Positions 27,313 through 40,640 of a stretch of 64,000 nucleotides of DNA are shown here, piece by piece; the stretch's first letter is position 1, and every line of letters starts with the position of its first letter. The translations under genes were made by a program, and so were the position numbers. The notes under the pieces were generated by a model. It made no database searches. It saw only the letters and a program-made list of their open reading frames with translations, and was not told the origin of the DNA. Source of the DNA: Pardosa pseudoannulata (lineage: Eukaryota; Arthropoda; Arachnida; Araneae; Lycosidae); NCBI GenBank assembly GCA_032207245.1, contig CM063509.1:55633502-55697501 (forward strand). The letters are read 5' to 3'.

Positions 27313-27423
27313 CATCCTTTTACGATACAGTCATCAGGCTATTAGATTTAGTCTTAAAGACAACTATGCTCTTACACTAACAAAGCCACACATTTCATGG
27401 CTAACTTAGACGGCTCGATTTAG

Positions 27424-28450
27424 AAAATATTAATATTCATGGTGATGTGTTACAGTGATGGCAACAATGGTAGTGGCATGTTCATCAGGAAAAGACGTAT
27501 TAGATTTAGTATGAAAAATCACTACTACTACTTAGTTTTTCAGGAACTTACAGCTATTAAAAAAAACTTTGAATTACTGTGTGAATGAGGATCTCTATAT
27601 TGATATATGGATTATAAACAAAACCACCTGGTGCTACTTTGTTTACAACAAGCAATAGGTGCGATCAAACAGCAATTGCTAGGCTCAGTTGCAGTCAACA
27701 TATTCTAATGCATCATTCTAATCTTAAGTTTATCCTCTTTTCCCAAGTTGCATTCTTACTCCAGCCCCTTCTGCCCATATTTTAACATACATACTTTACT
27801 AGTACAGTCAGCTGTATTCCAGTGCTGATGTGATTATTCATTTATTGAAAACACTTTTGGTTCATGGACTTTATCTATATAGTACTGTCAATAATGTGGG
27901 ATTAGAAACAACTACAAAAATTATTGTCTTCCTTCCTTAAGAAACTCACTTTGTGGAATTTTGGTTGCAGTTCAGTCCCATTTAATCATGTTGTATCTAC
28001 AGAAGAACTATGAAACCTCCTTTGATAATAAACAAGTTCAACACTTTGACTCAAGAACTTTCCTGGACGATTTGAGGCTACTTTGTCCCTGGCAGTTCTT
28101 CAATGAATCCTTTTGTGCATATTGAGACAGCAGAGGTTCAAATTCACGGAAAATTCATCAAACTTTCAACTAAAGAACCTTTTAAATTTTGTCTTAATGA
28201 ATATCTCTCTCTGTATTTTTGATCTGTCTCTCAGTATTTTTGATGCATAGTAACACCATTTCCCTCTACCCTTGAATTTGGATTATAAATAAAGATTTAA
28301 ATTGCTTTTCCTTCCTCAACATTTGTAGATCATTTTTGTGTTGTATCTAGTTGCAAAAAAAGATAAGTGGTATTCTAACCGTGCAAAGAGCAACTGCCTT
28401 CACTAAAGTATTGAATCAAACATCAAGAAACTGGTTCTGAACCAGCAAGC
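27424..28450 (-). mobile_element. BEL/Pao remnant (copy 2)
   Basis: The block matches 41755-43015 base for base over long stretches (for example GTATTAGATTTAGTATGA, GCAATCAAACAGCAATTGC-type text, AACAAGTTCAACACTTTGAC). At 41.5 kb that block continues into Pao protease, so this is the upstream part of the same element. No open frame remains. Confidence 0.65.
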
Positions 28451-30382
28451 CCAAATATGCATTCAAATAGGTACTTGATTGTTACATACTACTTTTATAA
28501 TGTAAAAAACACTTTTGCTTTTTTAAGTATCTAACTAAAAATAAAACTTTTAAACATGTTTTAAAAGTTTTTTCTGCATTAGACAGTTTAATTTTAACAA
28601 GTAAACTACAGCTGCCTCCTGGGGTAAATGTATAGAGTTGAATCATATATATTGATGGTGTATGTATTCAATATAATTATATAAACATTTTACTCTTTAT
28701 AACTCAAAACTCCCATGTATGCATATCCTAAATTACAGGACTTTTAAAAAGGGGGCATTGAAAATTTTTTTGCTCCTTAGGAGGGTATTAGTTTTTAAAA
28801 GTTTGAGAAACACCGATCTAACACATCTAACAGAATCGAGAAAACTGATGACAATCAGTGACATTGCCAAAGGAGAGTGCATTAACTAAGAGAATTCATG
28901 CTTTCTCTTAGAAATTAAGGTTTTCCTACTTTTTTTCAATTTTCACAATAAAATAAAAACTTTAAAAAACAATAAATAAACATCAAGACATCCTCAAATA
29001 TCCTTAAACAAGTTTTTATTCATCACTAACTAGGTGTATCTATTACTGTTTATTTTAATGCAGCTGTTCTTAAGAGACACTCTGACATCATTCTTGTATA
29101 ATCAAGTTTTTCTTTAAAAAAAAAAAAAAAAAAAAAATCTGTTATTGAAAAGGGAGATTTTAAGAAAATGTAATCTCTTTCCAAAGACAGTATTGTAGTA
29201 TTATGTCTGAACCAATTATCAAGTCAGTACATACAATTAAAATGAATATGAGAATTTAAGTGTGTATAAGGCAATTGACCAATTAAGTTTTACATAAATA
29301 TGGCTGTTCTGAAAACGGGATTTTGCAGCAGGTTATTTTTTTTTTCGTAAGCCAGTAAGACTGTTGTTCTGTTGTACTTCAATACATATATGTTAAAACT
29401 ACGTTTGTTTTATGTGTACAGTTAAAAAAATAAATATTAGGTTTTTTATCACAGTAGTTATTTTAGCTTTTGCCAACCTTTTTCTCTTTTTATATTACTG
29501 ACAAACCCGTGTCCAGAATTCTTTCAAAGACTTTAGTGAAAATTAGAGTATGAATCACATGTTGTTCTGTCTGGCTTTATATGGAGGGTGACAATATCAT
29601 TCATGTCAAACAAAAATGGTGTTTGATTTTAATCAACTTTTTCACTGTTAAATGCATAAATTAATAAAATACATTATTACATATTTTTTACAAAGTGTTA
29701 ACAAAAAAGAGACAACTGCAAATTATTAAACTAGAAAAGTGTTTTCAACTACTCTTAACCATAATAGAAATAGAAATTTTAAAAAAATTTCTTAGAATCA
29801 ATGTACAATTTCTTGCACTTCTATAATCCTTGAGCAGTTTTAAAATTTTGGTAATAATATAGTTAATTTATACATTTTCACCTTAACAATTTCGATTCAT
29901 TAAGACAAAAAAAAAATTGATGCCGCCAATGGCTTCTGTTATTTTAAAACTATTCATTTCCCAAAACTTTTTATTATTGTAGATGGTTGTTTGCATAAAG
30001 TTAATAGTTAAAGTTAAAAGAAGTTAAATAAATGTTTTCATAATTATACATTGCTTCATTTGTGCTAATTTTACCTTTTAAGTTTACTTAAATCCTAGTT
30101 ATGTAATACATGCATAGGTAGAAATGTAAACAAAAATTTAACTGCTTGAACTATGTCACATCTTATTTGGTTAACTGATTACAGATTAAGTATAAATATT
30201 GTGTTACTGCATAAGCATACTCTTTTGTTTTCTCTCATGGACCTAGTTACACCAGGTACTCGTAGATGTTTATAGCAGGCAAGTATGCCTGAGGTAAACC
30301 AGATATTGCAGTTAAACTTCCAGTTTATTCCCATTGACAATACTTTAAATGAAGCACTGTAAATGTTGGTGTTTATTTTTAA
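28451..30382. other. Intergenic AT-rich sequence
   Basis: No gene seen. The end, 29790-30000, matches 43470-43640 (shared GCCAATGGCTTC), showing that the duplicated unit extends here. A 21-base A run lies near 29117. Confidence 0.6.
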
Positions 30383-30663
30383 CATTAGATTGCCCAAGAC
30401 AGTCATTTTGACTGTTTTTTAATTTCAATTAGAAAAACAATTATGAAATATAATGACACAATTTCTTAGAATTTGGTGACTTTTTCTATAATATATAAAT
30501 AGGTTTATGAATAACTGTAGTTACTTCCGCCTTCCTTTATTATATAATATTAAAAATTAATTTTAAACAAATTTCTTTACATATTTGTTATTTTTTCACA
30601 ATGCAGTCATTTTGACTGTTTTTGTGCAAAATAGGTATACAAGAAATCTCGGGCAATCTAGTG
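30383..30663. mobile_element. piggyBac-like MITE with TTAA target sites
   Basis: 281 bp between TTAA (30379-30382) and TTAA (30664-30667). Ends are CATTAGATTGCCCAAGA and the reverse complement of CACTAGATTGCCCGAGA. A 15-bp near-palindrome CAGTCATTTTGACTG sits just inside both ends (about 30400 and 30604). Non-coding. Confidence 0.88.
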
Positions 30664-31123
30664 TTAAGTAGAGCTACTACTTTAATATGTAGTAAATATT
30701 TGTTTAAACTTACAAGGAGACTATGTGAGTTTGACTTTATATAAGCAAGAGCTAATGAAGATTTTGTCAAGATCTTTGTGAATTCTTTGTTAATAAATTG
30801 TCATTTGAAAATCATTTTTTTTTCATACTGTTAAAGATACACTCATGTATCAACAGCTTTCTTGTACACTTATTAAACTAAACACATTTTATTAACCTTG
30901 TGATGTGTCATCAGATTTATTATTTGCATCTTATCTTCAAGACTCACGCCTAGGATACTACCTTATCACACTCGAGATATGTCACAAGCAATATTCACAT
31001 CATTATGATGCAAGTTGCCATGATATATCTTGATTGCAATACAATACCTCTCCTAGTTTTGTTTCTTAATATAAAGATGTTAGTGTATTTGAACAGCAAC
31101 ATGCTGCCATCTGAAGGCAACTT
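30664..31123. other. Intergenic sequence with a foldback fragment
   Basis: No gene. 30960-31025 carries CGAGATATGTCACAAGC and the CATCATTATGATGCA core, a truncated copy of the foldback at 43738-44052. Confidence 0.55.

Positions 31124-31189
<66 letters not shown>
31124..31189. repeat. (CA)n(TA)n microsatellite
   Basis: CA run followed by about 50 bases of TA. It sits at the same place relative to the zinc-finger gene at 33122 as the microsatellite at 15304 does in unit B. Confidence 0.95.
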
Positions 31190-31192
<3 letters not shown>

Positions 31193-31980
31193 TGTGTGTG
31201 TAAAGGATGTAAACACTAAAAGTAATAATTTAATATTCAAATTTTTATTATTTATTAAAAATAAAATAGTCAAAAAGATATAAACGTTGATAAATATTTA
31301 TAACAATTATTAATCAAATATTTTTATTTGTTTCAATTATAAATTTTAATGACAGGCTACAAGTCATAGCATATGGTAACCAAAAAGAAAGAGTAGCATT
31401 CCATTGATTAACATTTCACACATTTTTGGTCCATAGATTCAGTAATTAGATGACAATGAAATTGGTAGAGTGTTAATGCAGAATCCCAAATTTATGGTTC
31501 CACTGCAGAAATAGATTTTAAAATCACTTATGAAGAGAAATCAGATCAATTATGAAGGGTATCAGATTTTAACCCTCTTAGTTCCTCACTGTAACACATT
31601 CTAGTCAATCAAAGTAAATAAAGGAAATGAAGCGGCACAGTGTGAAAATTAATTTAAAAAACAGTAATATAAATAGAAAACAAAATTTTTAATAACTGCA
31701 TACAGAATGCATAAACAAGTACAGAAGGAGGAAACTTTTTGAATGTCATTTCCTTTTATAATATTAAATACAAACTTTTATTAACTGATTAAACAAGAAA
31801 CAATTAAAATAAATAGGTGAAAATAAAAACATTCCTGGCATTAAATTTCACACTAATCAACATAAAAAGAGAATCTATGATGCCATCTTGAGAAAATGCT
31901 ACTTTATATAAATTATAGGTAAAAGATATTCTATCATAGACATTTAGAAATCACTTCATTCAAATACATTTACCTTACTG
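31190..31980. repeat. 3' flank of ZNF unit E
   Basis: Homologous to 46381-47100 (TGCATGTGTGTGTAAAGGA and following text). No gene is seen. Confidence 0.65.
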
Positions 31981-32941
31981 CAGGGTTGGCAAACACCCGG
32001 GTTTTTTTTTTCAGAAAAAAACCAACACAGTGTGTTTTTGAGTTTTTTTTCAGGGTTTTTGGGCTTTTTTTCGGGTTTTATCAGGGTTTTTACTATACTT
32101 TAATGGGTTTTAGATGCTTTTTTGGGGATTTGAAAACTATTCTGGTTTTTTTGTTATGTAAGAGGACAGGATATACAATTAATTGTATGATTAAAATAAA
32201 TTTAAAATGTTAATAACTTTATAAAATTTAAAAATTTAAAAATCAATTTTAAGTTATGCAGAAGAAATTTTTGTCTAAATTAAAGGAAATTTTGAAATCT
32301 TAAAATAAATTTTTTTCATATTATAAAATTTTTCTAATATCAAAAAACTAGTTTTGAATGGTGATTATTATATACTAAAAGTTGGCTTTGAAATAGTTGC
32401 ATTTGAAGTTTTTTCTTTTCAATAAAATGTATTAAATTATTACTCCATATTTATTAACAGTATTGTGTTATTAAAGCATTTAGAAGATATTTTTTTAGTT
32501 AATTTGTAAGTTATATATGATAAGTAGCAGAATTAATTATATATATTATCCCCATGTTTCTTTATTTTTTATCACATGTAATACTTCAATATTCTTTTTT
32601 TTTCCATCATACATTCTTATTAACTTTGTTTAATCTATATTTTATTGTATTTGTTATACAGATAACTATTTTTCCTTGAAAAGTTTTTAAGTTTTTGTTT
32701 TTTCTAGCAGTTTAGACCCCCTCAAATTAAAGAAAATCTAGGATTATTGCCAAAGATAATATATGTAATATATATTATAGATTTAATTCAATATATTTAT
32801 TATTAGTTAGTTACGTGGAATTTTAAATAAAGATTTTGAGAACCCAATTTTGAAAAAAACCCACTTGGGTTTTTTCAAGTGGTTTTTTTTTAAAAAAACC
32901 CGCCCGGGTTTTTTCAGGTTGAGCAAATGAAGCCAACCCTG
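31981..32941. mobile_element. hAT-type MITE, CAGGGTTGGC ends
   Basis: 961 bp flanked by perfect 8-bp TSDs CCTTACTG (31973-31980 and 32942-32949). Inverted ends are CAGGGTTGGC and GCCAACCCTG, with CCCGGGTTTTTT blocks just inside both. No coding remnant is visible. The homologous flank of unit F lacks this insertion. Confidence 0.9.
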
Positions 32942-33121
32942 CCTTACTGTGACTATGAAAATAAGTATTGAAATAGTATTAAAAAATATATATTTCTCAC
33001 AAAGGATGTAACTATACAATATTTAAACATTTTATGTACAAAAATCAACTTTTAAAGGTGGAGGTAGATCATGATTTTATATCCACACTAGAAGCAAATG
33101 GTTTTTTACACAACAAGAGAG

Positions 33122-34189
33122 CTAAGATGCTTGCTGCCCATCATGTAAATATAGGCGAGTTTTTAATTCAGTACTAGCAAAGAATGCTTTCTTACATACA
33201 ACACATTGATATGGTTTCTCCTTAGAGTGGAAACGAAAATGAACTTTTAATGAATATTTACTAGAATATGATTTCTTACACACACTACAAACATATTTCT
33301 TTTCAGTGTGAGAAAGAAAATGAATATCAAAGTTGCCTTTCTGAGAAAATGATTTGTAACATATACTACAAGTATATGGTTTCTCCCCAGTACGAATACA
33401 AAAATGAAGTTCTAGAGCAGATTTTGCAGAAAACACTTTATTACATACACCACAAGCATTATGGCTCTTTTTTAATATGGGAGAGAAAATGATTATCTAA
33501 GATAATTTTTCGAGAAAATGATTTTTTGCATAGATTACAAGCATATGGCTTCTCCCCAGTATGAACATGAAGATGAACATCTAAGTTACGTTTTTCTGAA
33601 AATGATTTCTTACAAACACAACAAGTATACGGTTTCTCACCAGTATGTACACGAAGATGAACATCTAAGTTACGTTTTTCTGAAAATGATTTCTTACAAA
33701 CACAACAAGTATACGGTTTCTCACCAGTATGTACACGAAGATGAATATCCAATTTCCTTTTTTGAGAAAACGATTTTTTGCATACAGTACAAACATATGG
33801 TTTCTCCCCAGTATGAATACTAAGATGAAATTTTAAAGAAGCACTTTGTGAAAATGCTTTATTACATACAGTACAAGCATATGGTTTTTTTCTCCTGTAT
33901 GTAAACGGAGATGGTTTTTTAATTCATAATTAGTAGAAAATGATTTCTTACATAGAGGGCAAACATATGGTTTCTCCCCAGCATGGGTGCAAAGATGTTT
34001 TTTTAATGAAGAACTAAAAGCATATGATTTCTTGCACACACTGCAGACATATGTTTTTTCTCCAGTGCAGTGTCGAAGATGAATATCTAAGTTGCCTTTA
34101 CGAGAAAATGATTTCTTACATAAATTGCAATGAAAAGTCTTTTCTTTAGAATCTTCTGCATTAGAATTATAAACTTTGTTTTTATCCAT
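33122..34189 (-). pseudogene. C2H2 zinc-finger gene with two frameshifts, about 12 fingers (unit E)
   Basis: Start MDKNKVYN at 34189. Three fingers run to an A-run near 33884-33893, where two extra bases shift the frame. Five fingers then follow, and a one-base insertion near 33460 shifts the frame again. The last four fingers end at 33122. Finger 1 ends H-x3-C. Fingers 6 and 7 are encoded by an exact 84-bp duplication. Finger 9 ends CIRTG (second His lost) and finger 12 has R for the first His. The gene is most like unit F but has five more fingers. Both breaks could be real decay; the one in the A run could also be a sequencing error. If read through, it would be the longest member of the array. 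Confidence 0.8.
33571..33738 (-). repeat. Perfect 84-bp tandem duplication of one zinc finger
   Basis: 33571-33654 and 33655-33738 are identical. 84 bp is exactly one 28-residue finger plus linker (finger core CCVCKKSFSEKRNLDVHL). Confidence 0.97.
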
Positions 34190-34204
34190 ATCAACACCAA
34201 GCAA

Positions 34205-37200
34205 AATTTCAACTAAAGGGCCATTCTCAATATATTTTTAAATATATTGCCAGTAAAAATTGCTCTCTGAAAAATTCATAGCTTCATAGTTTCTGTGGTA
34301 TTTTAAATGAATATCATTTCCTGATATAATAATTTTTACTTCGAGGAAGCTTAATTTTTTAAAATCAGATTGTAATGTGTCTAATAATTTCTTAAATGCT
34401 ATAACTTTGTGAAAAATCACCAAAATTTATCTCTATTTCTATTTCATATCATGTAAACTAATACATATACGTAAAGCTGCTTAAAATTTATTTCATATAA
34501 GAACTAAACTCATTTCACTATTTTCAATTTTGAATGCAAGTATTAGAACTTCACATTTTGTAAAATCATTTTACAATTCAAACTTCTTTCACTTAAGAAC
34601 AAGCTCCATTTGCACATATATATGAATGATATACAGCAAATCTGAAGAAGCATTGAATGTAGAGAAATGCTCTAAATCAAATGTAACCTGTAAAGTAACA
34701 ACAGATATTAAGCATATTATTGTAGAAGTTCTAGCTACGTCTGGGTAGAAAGAATAAGTTTCACGATTAAAGATATCGGTTAATCTTAACTTAAAATAAA
34801 AATATCTGTTATGAAATAGTATTGTAAAATATTTTTTATGCTGTACAATGTTATTTAAATTATGGATTTGTAATAAACAGTTTCAATAATGAAACTTTCT
34901 TCCTAATTTGATAATGAAATAAATGTTCAACAAACGTAAAGCAAACTTAAAATATTTTTCTTTTTATGAACCATTTTCATTTAAAAATGTTTTGTAGCTA
35001 TTGGAGAAGTAACTATTAATTTTGAGTTAAATAATTTTGAAATTTAGCTGAGAACCAATGTTTGGTAACCAAACAATTCACAGTGATTTGAATACAATAT
35101 TAACTTTATCTAAGATATTACAACTTAAATTTAAATTAAAGACGTTAAAAATCTTACTTTAGCTTTACAGTAATTTCATGTTTTCAATTTTTAAATATAA
35201 ATGATTAACAGAGTTTAAATATATAATTGATATATTAACAACACCTGCCTAATTAATTAATGTATTAGAGAATTTTTAAATTGAGATATGTGATAACATA
35301 GCATACCTTGATTTTTAAAACTTTTAAACATTTTTTTTTGTACATGTACTTTATTATATAGATTTTTTTACAAATTTTAGCAAAAATGAACAACTGCATT
35401 GTTACCATTATGTATATTACAAGTATTCTTACTTTATATATGCATTACATACCTGTAAAATAAAAACCATAAGTAATTTTAAAAATAGTAATTTTTTTTA
35501 AATAGAATAGTAAAATTGGTATAAAAAGGAAAAAAAATCCAGCATTGCCAGGTTAAACCAGCAGATCTGCATACATAATCTCGTACCTTAAAAAGTAATT
35601 TTCATCATAAAAAAGTAAAACAACATGGTAAGTACATGATGAAATGAAAGTCATTAAAATTTTATACTGGTGATCATCAGCTGGTCACAACACATTTGAT
35701 AAGAAGAAAATTTAATTATAGAAAATAATTCTACGCTTGTACATTATGGAACATACATTATTCATTTGTACTCAAATTTTGTTAATGAAAATCCATCAAA
35801 ACCAAAAGTATCCTCATAAACTTACCACAAATATAACTGTCTTAATATTATCTCAGTGAAGAATGAATTTGTATCAGTCCATTTCACCTTTGAAGAAAAT
35901 TGGTCATCACAAAAATAATTCTTTTCTTTCTGCAAAATATTGTGTTAAATAGAGCATACAAAATTTACAAGGACTTAATATACCTAAAAAAAAAATGCTG
36001 CATGTAACATGTTACTAATACATAAATATTAAAAAAATATTTTTTACTCCACATTTCAGATTTTGATGAACATGCAAGAATGTAATGATGCATAATATAA
36101 CATTTTAAAGTGGGTTTTAAGAACTAATGCCAATTTTTTTTTTTTTACATGTTTTTATAGTAAAACTTTAAGAATGTTTTTAAAATACCCTAAAATAATA
36201 CAATTTTAAAAAAGGAAAAAATTTGATTTTTTTTAATAGAACAAACTGATATTTAAATTTTGAACTTTTAACATTTCAGAGTCTAAATTAAATTCTTTGT
36301 TGATTTTGTAAAGTCAATAATATTATACCTACACTTTAAATCCAGGTCAAGGTAATAGGGTTTAACGGAGTACCTAGCGAAGTGAAAGGTCTTCACTTTA
36401 ACCTCCGAACATAAGCAGATCAAAACATAAATTTAAGAATCTATGCAAAAAGTGATCCAAACAAAATTTAAAACACTCCGGCTCACAAGGAAGCGAGGAG
36501 GTGAGGACGTTCTCATAAAAAATTATAAGTAAACAACGCATTGCCTAATTAGAGGATAATTAGACTGTAACCTTGATAATGACCATTCGGTATGGTTAAC
36601 AGCAATACATAGATTCAACAACATGAAGCTCAGAAATTATATAAAAAGGGTAAAACAATAATAAAAAATACTCTAAATCCAATAAATGGATGGTGTTCGC
36701 CAAGATTCTTCTTGTATTAATTTTTAATATAATTGACTAACGGCAGACAATTTTACATCTAATCAATATTTTTACTACACAGTAGAATAAGTTTGCTTCT
36801 TTCATAAGGATTACAAACATATATTTTATCATAAATATAAAAATAAAAGTTGTGGCTTTTCAACTGACATTTTTAATTAAAAAATACTGCCTTTACTCTG
36901 TGGCGAAAAACATTTTTACCTCTTACTTTTTTTAATTAAAAATATTAAATGATAATATTATTAGTGAAAGAGAAAAGGTATGGATAAAATACTTATGAAT
37001 TATTATTAATGATTTTAAAAAAATGTTTGAGATTTTTTCATTGAAATATGGTATTATATGTATTTAATAATTAGAAAATATATATCATAAATTTGATAAT
37101 TTGAGATATATAGCAATCTTGGGGTTCTCCTGAGCAAACTTGGCACCTTTTAACCTTAGTATTACTACTGGTAAAATACTAACGGTTTTTAATAGTGTGT

Positions 37201-37990
37201 ACTTCCCTATGTTAATGCTTTAAGCTTATACTTTATATCTTATGGAAGTTTACTGTAGTCATTCTAAACGGAATGTTGGCACTACTGGTGCCAAAATGTA
37301 TCTCCAAATATCAAGGAGGCACCAGAAACTGCATTTTCACTCATACAAGGGGCTTCACCTTAAATACTGCTACTAACATGGTTGATAATTGTCGTTCAGG
37401 ATGGGCTTTGAATATTGTTACTGTCTCATTAGCCACAGTGCAGCTATTAAAGGCTGCAGTTTCAAACAAAACTAAATTTACAATTTTAAAATGTATGTTT
37501 TTACAGTTCCTCTCTAATGATATGCTTACTTGCGAATAACCAAACCTTATCTTTGTGATCCTAATGCAAAACTTTAATTTTATACAAATCAATTTAAATG
37601 ACTTTCTAAAATTGTCCTCTAATAATCAGGATAATCGCCAACTGAAATAACTATATTCTCTTTTTGGTGTATATTTTCGGAGCGATATGTACAAAGTGAT
37701 TACATATAATAATTTCAATTATAGGAACAAAATTATTAAATGAGATACAAAGCAGTACTCCGTTAAAAAAGTTAAAAGGAGGTTGAGGAGTAACAATTTC
37801 ATTTACATTAACAGTAAATAACAAATCAGTCGTCTCTTACGAAAAAACTAGAAATATGGAGAAAAGCAATATTAATTGTACTGACTAATTAAAAATTCAC
37901 CCTTACCTTAACTAAGCTATCACTAAATAAAATTTCCAGTTTGCCAAAATTTAAGATTTTTAACTTCACAATGTAAACTACAGAAGTTTT
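34205..37990. repeat. Unit E 5' flank module
   Basis: Homologous, in order, to 1480-4600 and 48720-57500. It carries the insertion at 36345-36673 and an old SINE-like relic at 37300-37450, across which open frames (37273-37539) are fortuitous. No gene is supported. Confidence 0.75.
36345..36673 (+). mobile_element. 329-bp unidentified insertion with 8-bp TSD
   Basis: Flanked by TAAATCCA at 36337-36344 and 36674-36681. The homologous sites at 2735, 43290 and 53505 are uninterrupted. The insert starts GGTCAAGGTAATAGGG, is less AT-rich than its surroundings and ends in an A-rich stretch, as in a retroposed sequence. I do not recognise the source. Confidence 0.65.
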
Positions 37991-38256
37991 GTTGCCAAAT
38001 ATGATAGGAGCTTCTGCATGGTGAAACAACCCAGCTATGCGCGCATGCTCTCGGACTTTCAGAGATTAATTGCGATTAGCCATTAAACCAATTGGTGAGA
38101 CCGGACCTTAGACATGGGTTACTATATTTTTTTTTTTTTTGTTAATCGCTCCAGTTGTCTTATATAACTTACTCAATATATATAATCCCTCTTATGATTG
38201 TGGGATCCCTCTTATTTCGGCTTTTATCGGTAGCTTGCGCTTTATGGATATGGGGG
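37991..38256. other. Boundary region left of the Gypsy relic
   Basis: No gene seen. The unit E flank homology fades out near 37990, where GTTGCCAAATATGATA matches 4480. Confidence 0.5.
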
Positions 38257-38405
38257 CTTACTCTGGACGTTGCGAGTCGGGTCGAACATTCGTTGTAACG
38301 TCACTTTGACATCAGCTTCATCATTTGCTCACATAATGTCCGCAAGTTGACGTCAAAATAACGTCACAACGATGGTTCGAAACGAACCGCAACGTCCAGA
38401 GTAAG
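38257..38405. mobile_element. 149-bp MITE with long inverted repeats
   Basis: Arms start CTTACTCTGGACGTTGCG and its reverse complement, and continue with related GTCGGGTCGAAC / GTTCGTTTCGAAC. TGACGTCA-like motifs occur inside. Non-coding. It interrupts the 3' end of the Gypsy pol relic. I could not fix a TSD. Confidence 0.8.
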
Positions 38406-40640
38406 GGCCATGGAGTTTTGTTAGCTGTCTCGCTTCCTCTGGTTTGGTAATAATATGATGCATATTACTTTTGTCAAAAGTTTCGGGATTAGATGGGAAA
38501 ATTACGTCAAGAGGAATCTGGATATCTCTACCATGAACGAGAAAGAATGAACTAAATCCCGTGGTATCGTGTTTTGCTAAATCGTACGCAAAAGTCGCAA
38601 AGGGTAGTATGTTATCCCAATTTCTTTGCTCAACATCCACGTACATAGACAGCATATTCGCCAGTGTTCTCTTGAATCTTTCTGTCAATCCATTGGTCTC
38701 TGGATGATAGGCGGTCGTCAGAAGGTGAGACGTCTGGCATAACTGGTTGACATTTTTAACAATATTGGCTAAAAAGTTATGTCCGCTATCGCTTATCATT
38801 TCTTTGTGAGCTCCGTGCTTCAGTACAATTTCTTCAACTGTAAATCTAGCGATTTCAGCAGTCTCAGCAGTTGGTAATGCCTTTGTGACTCTGTATCTTG
38901 GTCAAGTAATCTGTGCAAACTATAATCCACCGGTTGCCATTTCGGGTAACTGGAAAGCGTCGAAGCAAATGACTCCAATTTTAGCAAAAGGTATGTCAGG
39001 GGGTTTTATCGGTTAAAGCTGCCCCGGTGGGAATTGTGGAGAGAATTTCAATCTCTGGCATTCTCGACACCGTGAAACATATCGACGCATGTTCCCATAC
39101 AGTCCTGACCAAAAGTATTTTCTTCTTATCCTATCGTAAATTTTGGCAAAACCAAGATGACCGGCAGTTGAAGCATCGTGAAGACTTCTTAGAACACAAC
39201 TACGAGTTTTTTGACACCACCAAGTACCACTGCTGTCCTGTCGGATCGAAGTTTCTTTTATAAAGTATACCACTTCTTATTTGATAATTTTGGTACCCCT
39301 CGCCTCTGTTGGGGATTTTTATTACTGTCTATTCTTTTGTTGTTCTTTTCCGAAATCTTCGATAGTTGCGATGGATGGGATTTCGTCATTGCTCTCAATC
39401 GTTGGTTCAATGAGGGGCTTTCTTGATAGAGAATTCGCATCCAAATGTTTACGACCACTCTTGTAGATAGTATTTATGTCGTATTCTTGTAACCTGAGAG
39501 CCCACAGAGCCAGTCGTTCCGATGGATCCTTAACGTTCGCCAACCAACATAAAGAATGGTGATCCGTTACTACTCTGAAAGTTTTTTCATAGAGATACGG
39601 CCTGAATTTACTGATCGCCCAAATGATGGCAAGGCATTCTTTTTCTTTTGTGATATAGTTTCTTTGTGGTATAGTAAGGGACCTGGATGCATAGGCTATT
39701 GGTCTTTTTTTATTATCCTGGATCTGGATCTGTACCAGAACAGCGCCGATACCATGACCACTAGCATCTGAATGTATACTTGTTTCCGCGTCTGGTAGAA
39801 AATGACCTAGAACAAGACCATTGGTCAATAACTTTTGGAGTGTTGAAAAAGATTTCTTCTGAGGGCGCTCTAAGAAAATTTTGCGTCTTCAATAAGTCAT
39901 GCATTGTTTTTGCGATGTCTGCAAAAATTTTTAGGAATCGTCGATAGTATGAGCATAATCCCAGAAAACTTTGGACATCCGTGACATTTTCCAGGATAGG
40001 GAACTTTGCTACTGCCGCTGTTTTCTGTGAATCGGAATAGATTTCATGTCGATCAACTAGGTGTCCCAATATAGTTGGCTTCTTTTTGCCGAATGAACAT
40101 TTGCAGAATTTAGAATTTGCAGAACGTTAGTCCCGCTTCTTGAATGCACTTCAGGACTTTTCTCAAACGTATTTGATTTCTTCGAATTTCAGCGCGTAAA
40201 CAATATCGTCTGGATAACAAAGACAAATATTCCACATTAGACCTCTTAGCACTATGTTCATCATCCGTTCGAAAGTAGCGGGGGCATTACATAGCTCGAA
40301 AGGCATGACTTTAAATTTGAAAAGACCACCTGTCGTCACGAAGGTTGTCTTTTCTCTGTCTTTGTCGTCATCCTCTATTTCCCAGTAGTCTGACTTTAGA
40401 TCCATCACAGAGAAAAATTTCGAACCAGCTAGACAGTCCAGGACATTATTGAAGAGAAGTAATGGAAATACATCCTTTCTTGTTATCTTGTTCAATCTCC
40501 TATAATCAACACAACAACGCCATTCACCATTTTTCTTCTTCACAAGCATGACCGGAGATGGTCATGGGCTATCTGACGGCTGTATCTTCTCTTAGCATTC
40601 GCTGCACTTCTTCGGCAGTCATGCGTCTTTCCATGGCTGA
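38406..40640 (-). pseudogene. Decayed Gypsy pol (RT, RNase H, integrase)
   Basis: Minus strand, in order: RT with LVKKKNGEWRCCVDYRRLN and a YPDD box (YLDD is usual) at 40163-40640; the RT thumb region with QSFLGLCSYYRRFL at 39900-40069; RNase H (SDASGHGIGAVL, TDHHSL) at 39322-39828; integrase zinc-binding region (AGHLGFAK, CRECQ) at 39013-39273; integrase core with SDSGHNF and the NGLTERF catalytic Glu at 38450-38799. Frameshifts separate the blocks and the catalytic D of the first integrase motif lies in a broken stretch. No LTR is seen. It is a different lineage from the element at 5803. Confidence 0.88.
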